NCBI RefSeq assembly: GCF_000091305.1
Contig: NC_013929.1
Location: 9,114,001-9,178,000 of the forward strand
DNA: 64,000 nucleotides
Reading direction: 5' to 3'
Source: Streptomyces scabiei 87.22
GTDB taxonomy: Bacteria; Actinomycetota; Actinomycetes; Streptomycetales; Streptomycetaceae
Part shown: one piece after another, positions 1 through 9,273 of the stretch
Numbering within the stretch: the stretch's first letter is position 1
Layout of the letters: each line of letters opens with the position of its first letter
The notes under the pieces: generated by a model
Database searches by the model: none
What the model saw: only the letters and a program-made list of their open reading frames with translations
Told to the model about the DNA's origin: nothing
Translations under genes and position numbers: made by a program

Positions 1-560
1 AACGCGACCTGGTCGAGGGTCCGGGTGCCGGGGGACGGTATGGCCGTCGTGGCGGGGGCGACCGGCGTGAGATACCAGCGGGCCTGGTCCCCGTTCGACC
101 CGATCTGTACGAGGGAGGAGTCCGAGGAGACCCCCGTCAGGTACTGCGCGGTGCCGGGCACGGCGATCGTGTACGTGCTGCCGGCCGCCTCGGTGACCGT
201 CCACGTGGTGCCGTCCGCGCCGCAGGCCGCCGTCACCGCCGAGGTGCCGTTGCGGCCGAGGCAGATCCCCGACTGGTCGGCGTTGCGCAGCTGGTGCCCG
301 CCGCCGACGGCGACCGGCGTCCACTGCTGGTGGTCCTCGTTGCCCTTGGGGTTGTGCGCGGCGACCGTACCGCCGCCGGCCGCCGCGTTGAGCCCCGTGA
401 CGGAGTTCTGCAGATAGACCGAGTGCGTGGGGACCGCCGCGGCGGCGGTCCCCGGCATGGCGAAGGGCGCGCCCAGGGTGAGCGCGGCGACCGCGCCCAG
501 GGCACGGGCGTGGGCGCGAGGGCGCGTACGAGGACGGGGATGGGGACGGGACAGGCTCAC
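1..560 (-). CDS. Secreted protein with lectin-like N-terminal region, possible PI-PLC-like enzyme (partial, C-terminus outside window)
   Basis: The gene reads leftward from a GTG at 560, preceded by an AAGGAA-type ribosome binding site, and runs off the window. The N-terminus is Arg/His/Pro-rich, then a hydrophobic stretch ending in MPGTAAAA, which is a plausible Sec or Tat signal peptide. The following ~130 residues contain GLNAAAGGGT, HQQW, ICLGRNG and RWYL, resembling ricin-type beta-trefoil or carbohydrate-binding folds. The last visible residues, RTLDQVAF, look like the start of a phosphatidylinositol-specific phospholipase C X-domain (usually followed by a His-containing motif), but that motif lies outside the window. 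Secretion is well supported; the enzymatic assignment is a guess from eight residues. Confidence 0.5.
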   Translation of the reverse strand, partial: MSLSRPHPRPRTRPRAHARALGAVAALTLGAPFAMPGTAAAAVPTHSVYLQNSVTGLNAAAGGGTVAAHNPKGNEDHQQWTPVAVGGGHQLRNADQSGICLGRNGTSAVTAACGADGTTWTVTEAAGSTYTIAVPGTAQYLTGVSSDSSLVQIGSNGDQARWYLTPVAPATTAIPSPGTRTLDQVA

Positions 561-773
561 GGGGTTCCTTCCACTCCGGCACACCGGATTGATGTCAGAG
601 GCATGACACACCGAGCGCCGGGTCGCGCACCAGCCCTGTCACACGGAGACCTGTCCGAACTCGCACGCACGCCGGGGGACTTGACCGACAAAAGTTTGAG
701 GTTCAAGCAAGTCTTGGGGATTCTGTGCAGAAGATCTGTTTGAATTCTGGAATCCGTTCGAAGAGGACCACGC

Positions 774-1724
774 GTGAGTGAACCGACACCCCCTGCCTGC
801 CCACAGTGCGGTACGCCCCGGGCGGTGGACGGCACCCCGGCCTGCTCCTGCGGCAGGCTCGCGTCGGAAGCTCACCGGGACATTCGCACCGCGCAGGCGG
901 AGGCCGCGGAGGACTTCGACCCGGTACGTATTCGGCCGTTCGTGAACGTCGGCGAGGACGGGCCGCCGCGGGACCCCTCGGCGGACGGTGACACCCCGCA
1001 GCCGCCCACTCCCGCCGAGCCGCACCGCGCGCGGACCACTCCCTCCGACGAGCCCTCTCTCGACCACGAGGCGCTTCCCGATGACGAGCCCTCCGGCGAC
1101 GACGGGCCTCCCACCGGCCCCGCCCGGGGCGGCCGCAGCCGGCGACGGGTGCTGCTGGCGGCCGGGGCGGGTACCGCGGCGGCCGCCGTCCTCGTGACGG
1201 CGGGCATCATCGGCGGCGTCTTCTCGTACGAGGCGCCCTCACGGGACGGCTCGGGCCCCGGCGACATCAGGGCCGACCTCCCTCAGGCGGCGGCCGGCAC
1301 GGCCCCGTCGTCGACGGCCCCCTCCGCCACGGCGTCCTCGGCGTCCCCGTCCCCGAGCGAGTCCACCTCGCCGGAGGCGACCCCGACCGAGAGCCGGGCC
1401 ACCCCCACGGGCTCCGGCGGCCCGAGCAGGACGCCGTCCGGCAGCGACGCCAGTGTCACCGGTGCTCCCGCGCCGCCGCCGTCCGACACCACGCCCCCCG
1501 TCCTCGGCCTCGGCGACCGGGGAGCGGAGGTGACCGAACTCCAACTCCGCCTGAACGAGGTGGGCTTCTACAACGGTGACGCCGACGGCGAGTACGACCG
1601 CGAGGTCCAGAGCGCGGTCCGCGGCTACCAGCTGACCCGCGTCCTCCTGGAGGACGAGTCGGGCGTCTACGGCGAGGCGACCCGCGCCTCGCTCGAATCC
1701 GAGACGGCGGAGCCCTCACCCTGA
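774..1724 (+). CDS. Membrane-anchored peptidoglycan-binding protein
   Basis: This 316-residue protein has four N-terminal cysteines (C9, C12, C24, C26) in a zinc-ribbon-like arrangement, then an acidic Pro-rich linker containing DPVRIRPFV. A single membrane segment at about residues 126-150 follows an Arg-rich stop-transfer stretch, then an extracytoplasmic Ser/Thr/Pro-rich linker. The C-terminal ~65 residues (LGLGDRGAEVTELQLRL ... YDREVQSAVRGYQ) match the PG_binding_1 fold. The architecture suggests a cytoplasmic zinc-binding head and a cell-wall-attached tail. The GTG at 774 is preceded by AGAGGA. It is divergent from the secreted protein at 1-560, and the ~210-bp gap between them is comparatively AT-rich and probably carries both promoters. 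Confidence 0.75.
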   Translation: MSEPTPPACPQCGTPRAVDGTPACSCGRLASEAHRDIRTAQAEAAEDFDPVRIRPFVNVGEDGPPRDPSADGDTPQPPTPAEPHRARTTPSDEPSLDHEALPDDEPSGDDGPPTGPARGGRSRRRVLLAAGAGTAAAAVLVTAGIIGGVFSYEAPSRDGSGPGDIRADLPQAAAGTAPSSTAPSATASSASPSPSESTSPEATPTESRATPTGSGGPSRTPSGSDASVTGAPAPPPSDTTPPVLGLGDRGAEVTELQLRLNEVGFYNGDADGEYDREVQSAVRGYQLTRVLLEDESGVYGEATRASLESETAEPSP

Positions 1725-1784
1725 CCTCGCGGGCCCCGGGCCCGTCGCCGCCCCGCGCCGGACGGCCGCGTGCCGTGCGGAGGT

Positions 1785-4700
1785 TCAGTCCTGTGCGAGC
1801 AGGCCGAGATGGCGGTGTGCCTGTTCCGCCGTCTCGCTGTGGGGGAACTGCTCGGCGATCTGCTGCCAGATGTCGCGGGCGTGCTCCGTGCCCTCGGGAT
1901 CGTCGCGGGCCTCCAGGGCCTGGGCGAGGTGGGCCCACTGCCGGGCATGGCCGCCGGAGTGCTCGACGGCGTCCTCCAGCAGGTCGACGGCCTCGTCCAG
2001 ACGTCCCTGCCGGAAGGCGACCCAGCCGCAGGCGTCCTCGCACACGGCCATCCGGCTCGGCTCCAGCACCCGGCGCGCGCTCTTCAGCGCGCCGTCCGCC
2101 AGCAGACGTGCCTCGTCGAGCCGGATGCCCTGCTCCGCGTAGAACATGGCGAGCCGTGCCGTGAGGATGACCAGCGCGGCCCGCAGCGGATGCTCCTCGT
2201 CCGTGCCGCGGTACGTCGTCAGCCGGGCCGCGCAGGCGTCCTGGGCCTCCAGAAGCTCCTGTTCGACCTCCCACGGCTGCTCACGTCCGGCGATCAGATG
2301 GGCGATCCACTCATGGTGCCGGCCGGCGCCCGGCTGCCGGACCGAGCCGCCGATCGAGCGCAGCGCGACGATCGCGTCGTCCGAACGGCCCAGCAGATCC
2401 AGGACGTTGGCCAGCTCCTCGTGCATCCGGGCCTCCAGATCCGCGCTCAGGGTGGCCTCCCGTGTGGCGTCCGTCAACTCCTCCCGGGCCCGCTCCAGCA
2501 GCCCGGCGCGCTCCTCGTCCTGCGCGGTCTGCGCCCGTTCGCGGTGCGTGACGGCCAGCTCCAGACGCGCCAGGTCCCGCTGCTCCCCGGCCGGGAGCAG
2601 TTCGATCAACCGCAACAGCGTCTGCTCGGCGAGGTCGTACTGCGCCCGGTGGTCGCGGTACAGCCGGGCCAGGGTGAAGCGGGGATACGCGTACAGGGGT
2701 GCCAGCTTCAACGCGTCCCGGCAGTCGCGCACCGCGTCGCTGGTGCGCCCCTGCCGCAGGCGCACCGCCGCGCGCCCCGCCAGGGCCCGGGCCCGGGTGG
2801 GCAGGTCCGGCGGCTCGGCGGACAGCACCGTCAGCCGCTCCTGGCCCCGCCGCCCCGAACGGTACCGAGGACAGACCGTCTTCGGCGGGCGGTCGAGAAC
2901 GAGGCCGTACTGTCCCACCGCGGCCAGATAGCTCGGCCCGGCCGGACCGTGGTGATCCGCCTCGGCCAGGGAGTCGCCGAGGGCCGCGTGCGCGTCACCC
3001 AGATCGACGTTCCACTGCGGCGGGCTCTCCAGCCGGGCGGGCAGCCCTTCCCGCACCGCCCGGGTCAGCTCCTCGACCGCCGTCGCCCAGTGCCGGCGCT
3101 GCCGGTCCGAGGGCAGGATCAGACCGGCCAGCGCGCCGTGCAGCAGACCGATCTCCCGTGCGGCCAGGGACACTTCGGGCGCGCACGCCCCCGGCGCCTG
3201 CCGCAGCGAGTCGATCTCCGACAGTGCCTGCCGCAGCCCCGCCTCGTCGAAGTGCTGCTGCGCCTCCCGGGCGTGGGCCCAGGCGCGGGCCCAGCGCAGG
3301 AGGAAGGGCCTGCCGTCCGCGCCGCCGGAGTCGCCCGGCGGCGGCCAGTACGCGTCGACGATCCGGCGCACGTCCTCCCGGCCGGGCTCCAGGGTCAGCG
3401 CCATGCCCGCGAGGGCCCGGGCGGCCGTTCTGTTCCCCCGCCAGAACATCTGGTTGACGGCCAGCAGCAGCCACGCCTCGGCGTCGTCGGGATGCTGGTG
3501 CGCGGCGACGGTGAACAGGGCGGTGGCCAGGTCGCGCGTGTCCTTGGACTCCGGCGAGCCCACCGCGAACAGGCCGACGTCACGGATGGCGACATGATGG
3601 TTCTGCGGGTCACGCTGGATCGCCTCCAGACAGGCGAAGAGCGCGCCCTCCCGGTTGTGCCGCTGCAACATGCGGCCCCGCAGCGCGTGCAGTTCGGCCA
3701 TGTCGGGGGCCCAGCGGATGGCCGTACGCAGGCACCGGTCCGCCTTCGCGCGGGCGCGGCGCCCCGGGCGGTCGTCGGCGTCCCGGGCCAGCCGGAACCA
3801 GCACTCGGACCGCATGGCGACCACATGGGCGATCCGCTCCGTCAGCGGCCGTACCGCGGTCTCGTCGCCGTCCTGGACCAGCCGGCGGGCCCGTTCGTCG
3901 ATCAGGTCCCGCTCGGCGCGGTGGAAGAGACCAAGGGCTTCCCGGACCTTCCCGTCGGCCCGCCTCCGTTCGGCTGCGCGTGTCGCCGCGCCTGCCGCGT
4001 CGTCTCCCGCCTCGCCTTCCGTGTCCGCCCCGGCCCGCCGGACGGGCTCGGCCCCGCGCATCGGCTCCGGCGTCCGGCCCGGTACCACCGTGCGGCATGT
4101 CTCCGCCTCCTGCCGCAGCAGCGCCACCCCGAGCCAGTACGCGGCGAGCGCGCCGTCCATGGGGTGATCGCCGCCGGCGTGTTGCAGGGCGCTGCGGGCC
4201 GACTGGGCGGCCTGACCGAGGAGTTCGCCGCGTTTCGCCGCGTCGACGTCCGGATGCTCCGCCTGTTCGAGGGCCGCCCGGGCGAGTTGGATCCGGGCCG
4301 GGGCGAGGGCCGGGTCGAGGGCGACCGCCTTCTGCCACATCAGCGTGGCCGCGCTGCGCACCACCGTGGAGGCCCGGAGCCCGATGTCGGTGCGGATCCT
4401 GCGCTGCTCCCGGTAGACGAGGCCGAGGTTGTGATAGGCCGCCGCGTAACCGGGGCTGTGCGAGAGGGCCGCGCGGAAGTGCTCCTCCGCCGCGTCGAGA
4501 TGATGCAGGAGCCCTTCGTGCTGGAAGTGCTGATAGCTCTCCAGCCCGTCCACCAGACGCTGGAAACTGTCGACGTCCGCACCCGACTCCGCGGCCCCCG
4601 GCCGCTCCAGCTCGATGCTGTGGGCCAGCTCGCGGGCGAGCGACGCGCTGGCCCGGCGTACGTCACCGGAGACGATGTCCGTCTGCGCGGACCAGGTACG

Positions 4701-5390
4701 GCCGCCGTGCCCGGACTGCGAGGCGACGACCCGCAGGACTCCTTCGGCCTCCACCAGCGAACCCTGGAGCGTGCGGCCGAAGGTGCGCTCCACCAGCGTC
4801 AGCAGGGTGCCGACCTGGAGCTGGAGCGGGCCGAGCGCGACCGTGCCGATCTCCGTCTCCTTGATGTCCCCGTGCAGTCCGGTCGCCGCGACACCGGACT
4901 TGAACGGCACCCGCGTCGACGACCGCAGCACCATCTCGCCGCGCTCCCCGGCCGGATTGAGCACGTCGGCGGGGGTGATGAACGGTTCCTGTCTGACCAG
5001 CTCCGAGATCCGCTCGATCTCGCTGTGCAGCAACTCGGCGAAGCCCGCCGCCACCCGGTCCAGCTCGCCGACGTCGTCCCCGGCGACCAGGTTCTTGAAC
5101 GAGAGGATGTGCACCGGCCGTGACCTCCTGCGGCTGAACGCCAGCAGGACCAGGATCAGGGCCAGGACGAGCGCGACCCACTCCGCCACGGACCACTTCC
5201 CGCACAGGTCGTGGAAGACGCCCGTCACGGTGAGCGTGACCAGTGCGGCGGCGATCGGCAGGAACACCGCGTTGGTACTGAGCGCCGCCTTGAGCAGGCC
5301 CGCGATCCGCCGCCCCCGGCGGGCCCCCGCCGGTGGCCAGGACCTCACGACGCGGCCGGTCTCCCGGACGAGATACTTGAACGAGGGCAT
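1785..5390 (-). CDS. Large TPR-repeat membrane protein of unknown function (1201 aa)
   Basis: I chose the ATG at 5390 (MPSFKYLVRE) because AGAAGGG lies just upstream. An in-frame start further upstream would add a low-complexity stretch with no site. Two closely spaced membrane segments occur at about residues 30-80 (one around NAVFLPIAAALVTL, one around ALVLALILVLLAF). About 200 residues of unrecognised globular sequence follow, then a long all-alpha region with many tetratricopeptide-like helices (AAAYHNLGLVYRE, AWLLLAVNQMFW, AYPRFTLARLYRD, EELANVLDLLGR). The C-terminus is also TPR-like. TPR domains usually scaffold protein complexes. It lies 103 bp downstream of the encapsulin-terpene cyclase operon on the same strand, where a methyltransferase is found in known 2-methylisoborneol loci, but it is not one. 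A functional link is unproven. Confidence 0.7.
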   Translation of the reverse strand: MPSFKYLVRETGRVVRSWPPAGARRGRRIAGLLKAALSTNAVFLPIAAALVTLTVTGVFHDLCGKWSVAEWVALVLALILVLLAFSRRRSRPVHILSFKNLVAGDDVGELDRVAAGFAELLHSEIERISELVRQEPFITPADVLNPAGERGEMVLRSSTRVPFKSGVAATGLHGDIKETEIGTVALGPLQLQVGTLLTLVERTFGRTLQGSLVEAEGVLRVVASQSGHGGRTWSAQTDIVSGDVRRASASLARELAHSIELERPGAAESGADVDSFQRLVDGLESYQHFQHEGLLHHLDAAEEHFRAALSHSPGYAAAYHNLGLVYREQRRIRTDIGLRASTVVRSAATLMWQKAVALDPALAPARIQLARAALEQAEHPDVDAAKRGELLGQAAQSARSALQHAGGDHPMDGALAAYWLGVALLRQEAETCRTVVPGRTPEPMRGAEPVRRAGADTEGEAGDDAAGAATRAAERRRADGKVREALGLFHRAERDLIDERARRLVQDGDETAVRPLTERIAHVVAMRSECWFRLARDADDRPGRRARAKADRCLRTAIRWAPDMAELHALRGRMLQRHNREGALFACLEAIQRDPQNHHVAIRDVGLFAVGSPESKDTRDLATALFTVAAHQHPDDAEAWLLLAVNQMFWRGNRTAARALAGMALTLEPGREDVRRIVDAYWPPPGDSGGADGRPFLLRWARAWAHAREAQQHFDEAGLRQALSEIDSLRQAPGACAPEVSLAAREIGLLHGALAGLILPSDRQRRHWATAVEELTRAVREGLPARLESPPQWNVDLGDAHAALGDSLAEADHHGPAGPSYLAAVGQYGLVLDRPPKTVCPRYRSGRRGQERLTVLSAEPPDLPTRARALAGRAAVRLRQGRTSDAVRDCRDALKLAPLYAYPRFTLARLYRDHRAQYDLAEQTLLRLIELLPAGEQRDLARLELAVTHRERAQTAQDEERAGLLERAREELTDATREATLSADLEARMHEELANVLDLLGRSDDAIVALRSIGGSVRQPGAGRHHEWIAHLIAGREQPWEVEQELLEAQDACAARLTTYRGTDEEHPLRAALVILTARLAMFYAEQGIRLDEARLLADGALKSARRVLEPSRMAVCEDACGWVAFRQGRLDEAVDLLEDAVEHSGGHARQWAHLAQALEARDDPEGTEHARDIWQQIAEQFPHSETAEQAHRHLGLLAQD

Positions 5391-5493
5391 GACCACGCGC
5401 CCTTCTGCCGGCGCCCGCTGTCCGCCACCCCCTCCTCGTTCCAGCCTGCGCCCGGACCACCGCGGAGGCAATCCGGGCCGCGGGGCCGGGGCG

Positions 5494-6558
5494 TCACCAG
5501 TAGTCGGGCAGGCTGTAGCGTTCGGTGTGGGTGGCGTGCCACTCGTGGTTGCCGGCCATCCAGGCGGCGAGAGCGGCGGCGTAGCGCCCGGTCGGCGGGC
5601 AGGTGGCGGACAGGGCCGTGGACTCCTCCTCGAACGCGTCCATGATCCGGTTGTGGATCTCCACGGCCTCCAGATAGGCGGCCTTGAGCCCGCACCGCTC
5701 GTTGGCGGCGATCACCCTGGGCAGGTTGAGGTGGTCGGGGTCGTTCGCCATCTCCCTGGCGAAGGAGTACAGGTCGTTGACGAGCGTGGCCGCGTTCCCG
5801 GCCAGTGCGGTGATCCGCTGGACCTCGGGCCGGGCGTAGAGGGGCTCCGGCAGCTCCCAGCCGTCCACGGCGTCGACGACCGCCAGACAGGGCCGGAAGT
5901 TGTTGAACTGCCGCATCACCAGGTACTCCCACACCTGTGGCATGTGGCCGGCCTCGGCCCAGGCGGCTTCGCCGAGATACCCCAGATGCAGCCGGGCCAG
6001 ATCGTGCACGAGCCGGTCGGTCTGGCTGGGGGTGGCGAGGGCCGCGTAGTCGCGCAGGGCGTGGTGGTACGACCGCAGCGGCCCGTCGGCCCGCACCCCG
6101 TGCGCCCACCGCTCCTCCGTCTCGGGAGTGCCGTGCAGCGGGTCGAGCGCCGACTGGGCCATCAGCAGCCGTGCCCCGAGACCGCGCGGCGAGCCGCCCT
6201 TGCCCTCGTCGACCTCGCAGTAGAGGTTGTCGACCAGATGCTCGGCGAGCAGCAGCTTCCCGGCGGCGGTGAGGTGTTCGAGACCGACGCCACCCGGGTG
6301 TGTCAGCACGATCGCCCGGCCCAGCCCGAATCGCGCGAACTGCCCGCCCCACTCCCGGGGGAACAGCTCCAGCCGCTCCGCCCACTCCTCCAGCCTCCGG
6401 TCGACCTCCGCGACCTTCGCCGGATCGGCGGGCACGGCGGGCCGGTGGCGCAGCCCGGGGACCGCGCCACCGCGCCGGTCCCGCCGGGCACGGGCGAGGC
6501 TGGGCGGACCCGGCAGCCGGGTCGCGGGTGGCGTGTCGGCCACCGACGGCCCGCTCAT
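5494..6558 (-). CDS. 2-methylisoborneol-synthase-like terpene cyclase, putative encapsulin cargo
   Basis: This 354-residue class I terpene cyclase has the NSE metal-binding motif N261-DLYSFAR-E269, the FNNFRP segment around R222 expected for a pyrophosphate sensor, and a C-terminal ERYSLPDYW containing the conserved Arg-Tyr pair. The first acidic motif reads DNLYCEVDEG at D110, whereas known 2-MIB synthases carry DDCYCED, so the second Asp is Asn. The Pro/Arg-rich N-terminal ~45 residues look disordered and could serve as the encapsulation signal; they are shorter than in typical 2-MIB synthases. The ATG overlaps the stop of the encapsulin gene (ATGA), so the two are translationally coupled. 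The expected substrate would be 2-methyl-GPP, but no methyltransferase gene is nearby, so the product is uncertain. Confidence 0.85.
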   Translation of the reverse strand: MSGPSVADTPPATRLPGPPSLARARRDRRGGAVPGLRHRPAVPADPAKVAEVDRRLEEWAERLELFPREWGGQFARFGLGRAIVLTHPGGVGLEHLTAAGKLLLAEHLVDNLYCEVDEGKGGSPRGLGARLLMAQSALDPLHGTPETEERWAHGVRADGPLRSYHHALRDYAALATPSQTDRLVHDLARLHLGYLGEAAWAEAGHMPQVWEYLVMRQFNNFRPCLAVVDAVDGWELPEPLYARPEVQRITALAGNAATLVNDLYSFAREMANDPDHLNLPRVIAANERCGLKAAYLEAVEIHNRIMDAFEEESTALSATCPPTGRYAAALAAWMAGNHEWHATHTERYSLPDYW

Positions 6559-7982
6559 TCCGGCATCCAGCCGATCTGCACGTTCTCCAGGATCCCGGCC
6601 GCGTCGGGCACCAGCACGGCCATGGAGTAGTAGGCGGTGACCAGGTAGCTCATGATCGCGGTGGCGTCGATGCCCATGAACCGCACGTTCAGCGACGGCT
6701 CGAACTCCTCGGGGAGGCCCGTCTGGCGCAGCCCGACGACCCCCTGGTCCTTCTCCCCGGTGCGCAGCGCGATGATGCTGGTGGTGTGCTCCGGGGTGAT
6801 CGGGATCTTGCTGCACGGGAAGAGCGGCACCCCGCGCCACGCGGGCACCTCGTGTCCGTCGACGTTCACGGTGCCGGGCACCAGTCCGCGCCGGTTGCAC
6901 TGCCGGAAGAAGGCCGCGATCGCCTTGGGGTGGGCCAGGTACAGCCTGGTCCTGCGGCGCATGGCCAGCAGCTCGTCCATGTCGTCCGGGGTGGGCGGCC
7001 CGGAGAAGGTGCTGACGCGCTGCCCGTAGTCGATGTTGTGCAGCAGGCCGAACTCGCGGTTGTTGACCAGCTCCCACTCCTGGCGTTCACGGATCTCCTC
7101 GATGGTCAGGCGCAGTTGCTGCTCCGTCTGGTTCATCGGGTGGTTGTAGAGGTCCGCGACCCGGGTGTGGACGCGCAACACCGTCTGTGTGAGGGAGAGT
7201 TCGTACTCGCGCGGCGCGAGGTCGTAGTCGACGAAGCCGCCCGGCAGGGTCAACTCGCCCACGTGCCCGGCCTCCAGCGGCACATCCGCCTCGCCCTTGC
7301 GGTTCATGGGCAGGCGCTGCCGCTCGGTGAACGCCTCGAACTGGGCCGCGAGGGACGGCGAACGCTCCACGAACGCCATCAGCACGTCCCAGTTGAGCGC
7401 CAGCACCACCCCCGCCGTGTCGGCCCGCACCGAGCTGAGCCACAGTGGGTCGGTGTGGCCGATCGCCTCGTCGCCCAGCCCGTCGCCGTCGCTGATGACG
7501 CCGAGGACCTCCTCCTCGCCGTACTTGCCGGTGGTGTAGCGCGTGAACCGGCCGTGCACCACGAGATACGCCTCGGTCACCGGCTGCCCGGCGTCCACCA
7601 GCACCTGGCCGGCGCGCACCTCACGCACCCGGAACCGGGTGGAGATCTCCCGCAGGGCCGCGAGATCGGTGTAGCCGCGCAGCGCGGGGAGTTCGGTGAG
7701 CGTCTCCGGGATGACCCTGACGTCGTCGGCGCCGTTCTGGTCGAACTGCACCCGGCCCCGGCCGATCCGCAGCTGCAGCCGGCGATTGACCCGGTAGGTG
7801 CCGCCCTTGACGTCCACCCACGGCAGGGCCTTGAGCAGCCATCGCGAGGTGATGGCCTGCATCTGCGGTTCGGACTTGGTGGTCGTCGCGAGCTGTCGCG
7901 CGGCTCGGGTGCTGAGGCTGGTGAACCGGTGTTCGTCGGCGGGTTCGGGCGTGCTTTCGGAGGAGCTTACGGGGGCGGTCAC
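6555..7982 (-). CDS. eshA: EshA-type family 2B encapsulin shell protein with cyclic-nucleotide-binding domain
   Basis: The 475-residue protein matches EshA, the HK97-fold shell protein of family 2B encapsulins. The N-terminal arm (1-50) carries MQAITSRWLLKALPWV, typical of SrpI/EshA shells. An inserted cNMP-binding domain spans about residues 108-225, with a degenerate phosphate-binding cassette around GDGLGDEAIG. The rest (MNQTEQQLRL, NNREFGLLHN, PLFPCSKIPI, SYLVTAYYSMAVL) is the shell fold. The GTG at 7982 is chosen because GGGAGGGA sits just upstream; an overlapping ATG one base earlier is out of frame. Family 2B shells are known to sit next to terpene cyclases and to encapsulate them. Ligand binding by the cNMP domain may regulate the shell, but this is not provable here. 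Confidence 0.92.
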   Translation of the reverse strand: MTAPVSSSESTPEPADEHRFTSLSTRAARQLATTTKSEPQMQAITSRWLLKALPWVDVKGGTYRVNRRLQLRIGRGRVQFDQNGADDVRVIPETLTELPALRGYTDLAALREISTRFRVREVRAGQVLVDAGQPVTEAYLVVHGRFTRYTTGKYGEEEVLGVISDGDGLGDEAIGHTDPLWLSSVRADTAGVVLALNWDVLMAFVERSPSLAAQFEAFTERQRLPMNRKGEADVPLEAGHVGELTLPGGFVDYDLAPREYELSLTQTVLRVHTRVADLYNHPMNQTEQQLRLTIEEIRERQEWELVNNREFGLLHNIDYGQRVSTFSGPPTPDDMDELLAMRRRTRLYLAHPKAIAAFFRQCNRRGLVPGTVNVDGHEVPAWRGVPLFPCSKIPITPEHTTSIIALRTGEKDQGVVGLRQTGLPEEFEPSLNVRFMGIDATAIMSYLVTAYYSMAVLVPDAAGILENVQIGWMPE

Positions 7983-8556
7983 ATTCCCTCCCGAGGGATG
8001 AGCGGATGCACGGGGGCCGCGGAAGCGTCGCGGGGAGGTGCCCGGACACGGGCGAGCGCCGGGTGCTGTCGAGACGAAGGAACTCGGGTGGCGCGGAACT
8101 CGGTCGGCGCGCTGACGACTTGGTCGTGGGCGGATTCCGAGGCGATGGACGCCGCAAGGGTGACGCGAGGCGACACGTACGGTGCTGAGACGGCGCGCGT
8201 GCGAGGGGCGGCGCGTTGCGGTTCCAGCCAAACAGGCGGGAGGGTCCCTCGGGTACCGCGTGAAGGGGGCGGCTTCTCGGCCCGGGGATGCGGAAACCGT
8301 CTGCCGAGGCAGACTGCCGGCCGTCGCGTGCTTCCACGCTCCCGGTCCACCTCGTACGACCGGCGTACGGGGCGCGCGACACGACGCGAGGGGTGAAGGG
8401 GCCGGCTCCGGGCGCCCCCTCCCCCCGCCTCGACGCGACAGCCCCGCGGTCGCGGGCGATGCACCGGCACTGATCGCTCGTCGGCACCGAGCAATCGCTC
8501 GGCTCATCGCCGCGGCGCGCTCGGCCGGCTCCCGGGCGCGGCGCCCCGGCGGTGGT
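7983..8556. other. Intergenic region upstream of eshA
   Basis: This 574-bp stretch separates the encapsulin operon from the decayed dehydratase gene. It must hold the eshA promoter. I see the eshA ribosome binding site at its left end but no recognisable gene, leader peptide or strong inverted repeat. Open frames across it have no ribosome binding sites and no family resemblance. Confidence 0.4.
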
Positions 8557-9273
8557 TCACCAGCGCGGCAGTCGCAGCTCGTACCCCGGCCGGATCCGGC
8601 GCATGTACCCGGTGTCGTCCCGGGAGCGCATGCCGGAGTCGACGTACAGCCGGTGCAGCCGGTCGAGGGCGTCGTGGTCCGGCTCCACGCCCAGCCCGGG
8701 TCCGGTGGGCACCGCGACCTCCCCGTCCCGGATCTCCAGCACCCCGGGGACGATCACGTCGTCCGCCGAGTTCCACGGGTAGTGCGTGTCGCAGGAGTGG
8801 TCGAGCCGGGGGAGGGCCGCCGCGACATGGGTCATCGCGGCGAGGCTGATGCCCAGGTGCGAGTTGGAGTGCATGGACAGGGCGAGCCCGAACGCCTCGC
8901 AGACGGCGGCCAGTTCACGAGTGCGGCGCAGTCCGCCCCAGTAGTGGTGGTCGGTGAGCAGCACCTGGATCGCGTTCCGCTCGATCGCCGGCCGCAGATG
9001 TTCCCAGGCGACCACGCACATGTTGGTGGCGAGCGGCATGGGCGCGTCCTTCGCCACCTCCGCCATACCGGCGATGGTCGCGGTCGGGTCCTCCAGATAC
9101 TCCAGTACGCCGTCCAGCCGACGGGCGACGTACGCCGAGGTGTCCACCGTCCAGGCCGTGTTGGGGTCGAGGGGCAGGGGCTGCCCGGGAAAGGCGTCCG
9201 CGAGCGCCTCGATCGCGGCGATCTCCACGGCGAAGACACCGAGCGCCAGGGCGCACAGCAGGATCCGCAGGGC
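8557..9273 (-). pseudogene. Remnant of a glucarate-dehydratase-like enolase-superfamily gene, fused to a permease fragment
   Basis: From about position 9228 leftward the frame encodes the C-terminal half of a D-glucarate/galactarate dehydratase-type enolase: ALADAF, PLPLDPNTAW, LEDPT, LTDHHYWGG and MHSNSHLGISLAAMTHV. The last matches the GudD signature that includes the catalytic His. Intact enzymes are ~430-450 residues; about 200 N-terminal residues, including the KxK catalytic base, are absent. The sequence directly upstream in the same frame (RILLCALALGVFAV) is a transmembrane helix of an ABC permease, not a dehydratase. A deletion therefore joined two genes of a sugar-acid uptake and catabolism locus. 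An in-frame TGA at 9274-9276 separates this piece from the permease N-terminus. Confidence 0.8.

Noticed and set aside
1770..5123. An 1117-codon open frame on the plus strand
   Set aside because: It mirrors the TPR gene on the other strand, has an Arg/Pro/Gly-rich composition with no domains, and arises from high GC at third positions.
7983..8556. Small open frames in the eshA upstream region
   Set aside because: No start signals or homology; most overlap in several frames.
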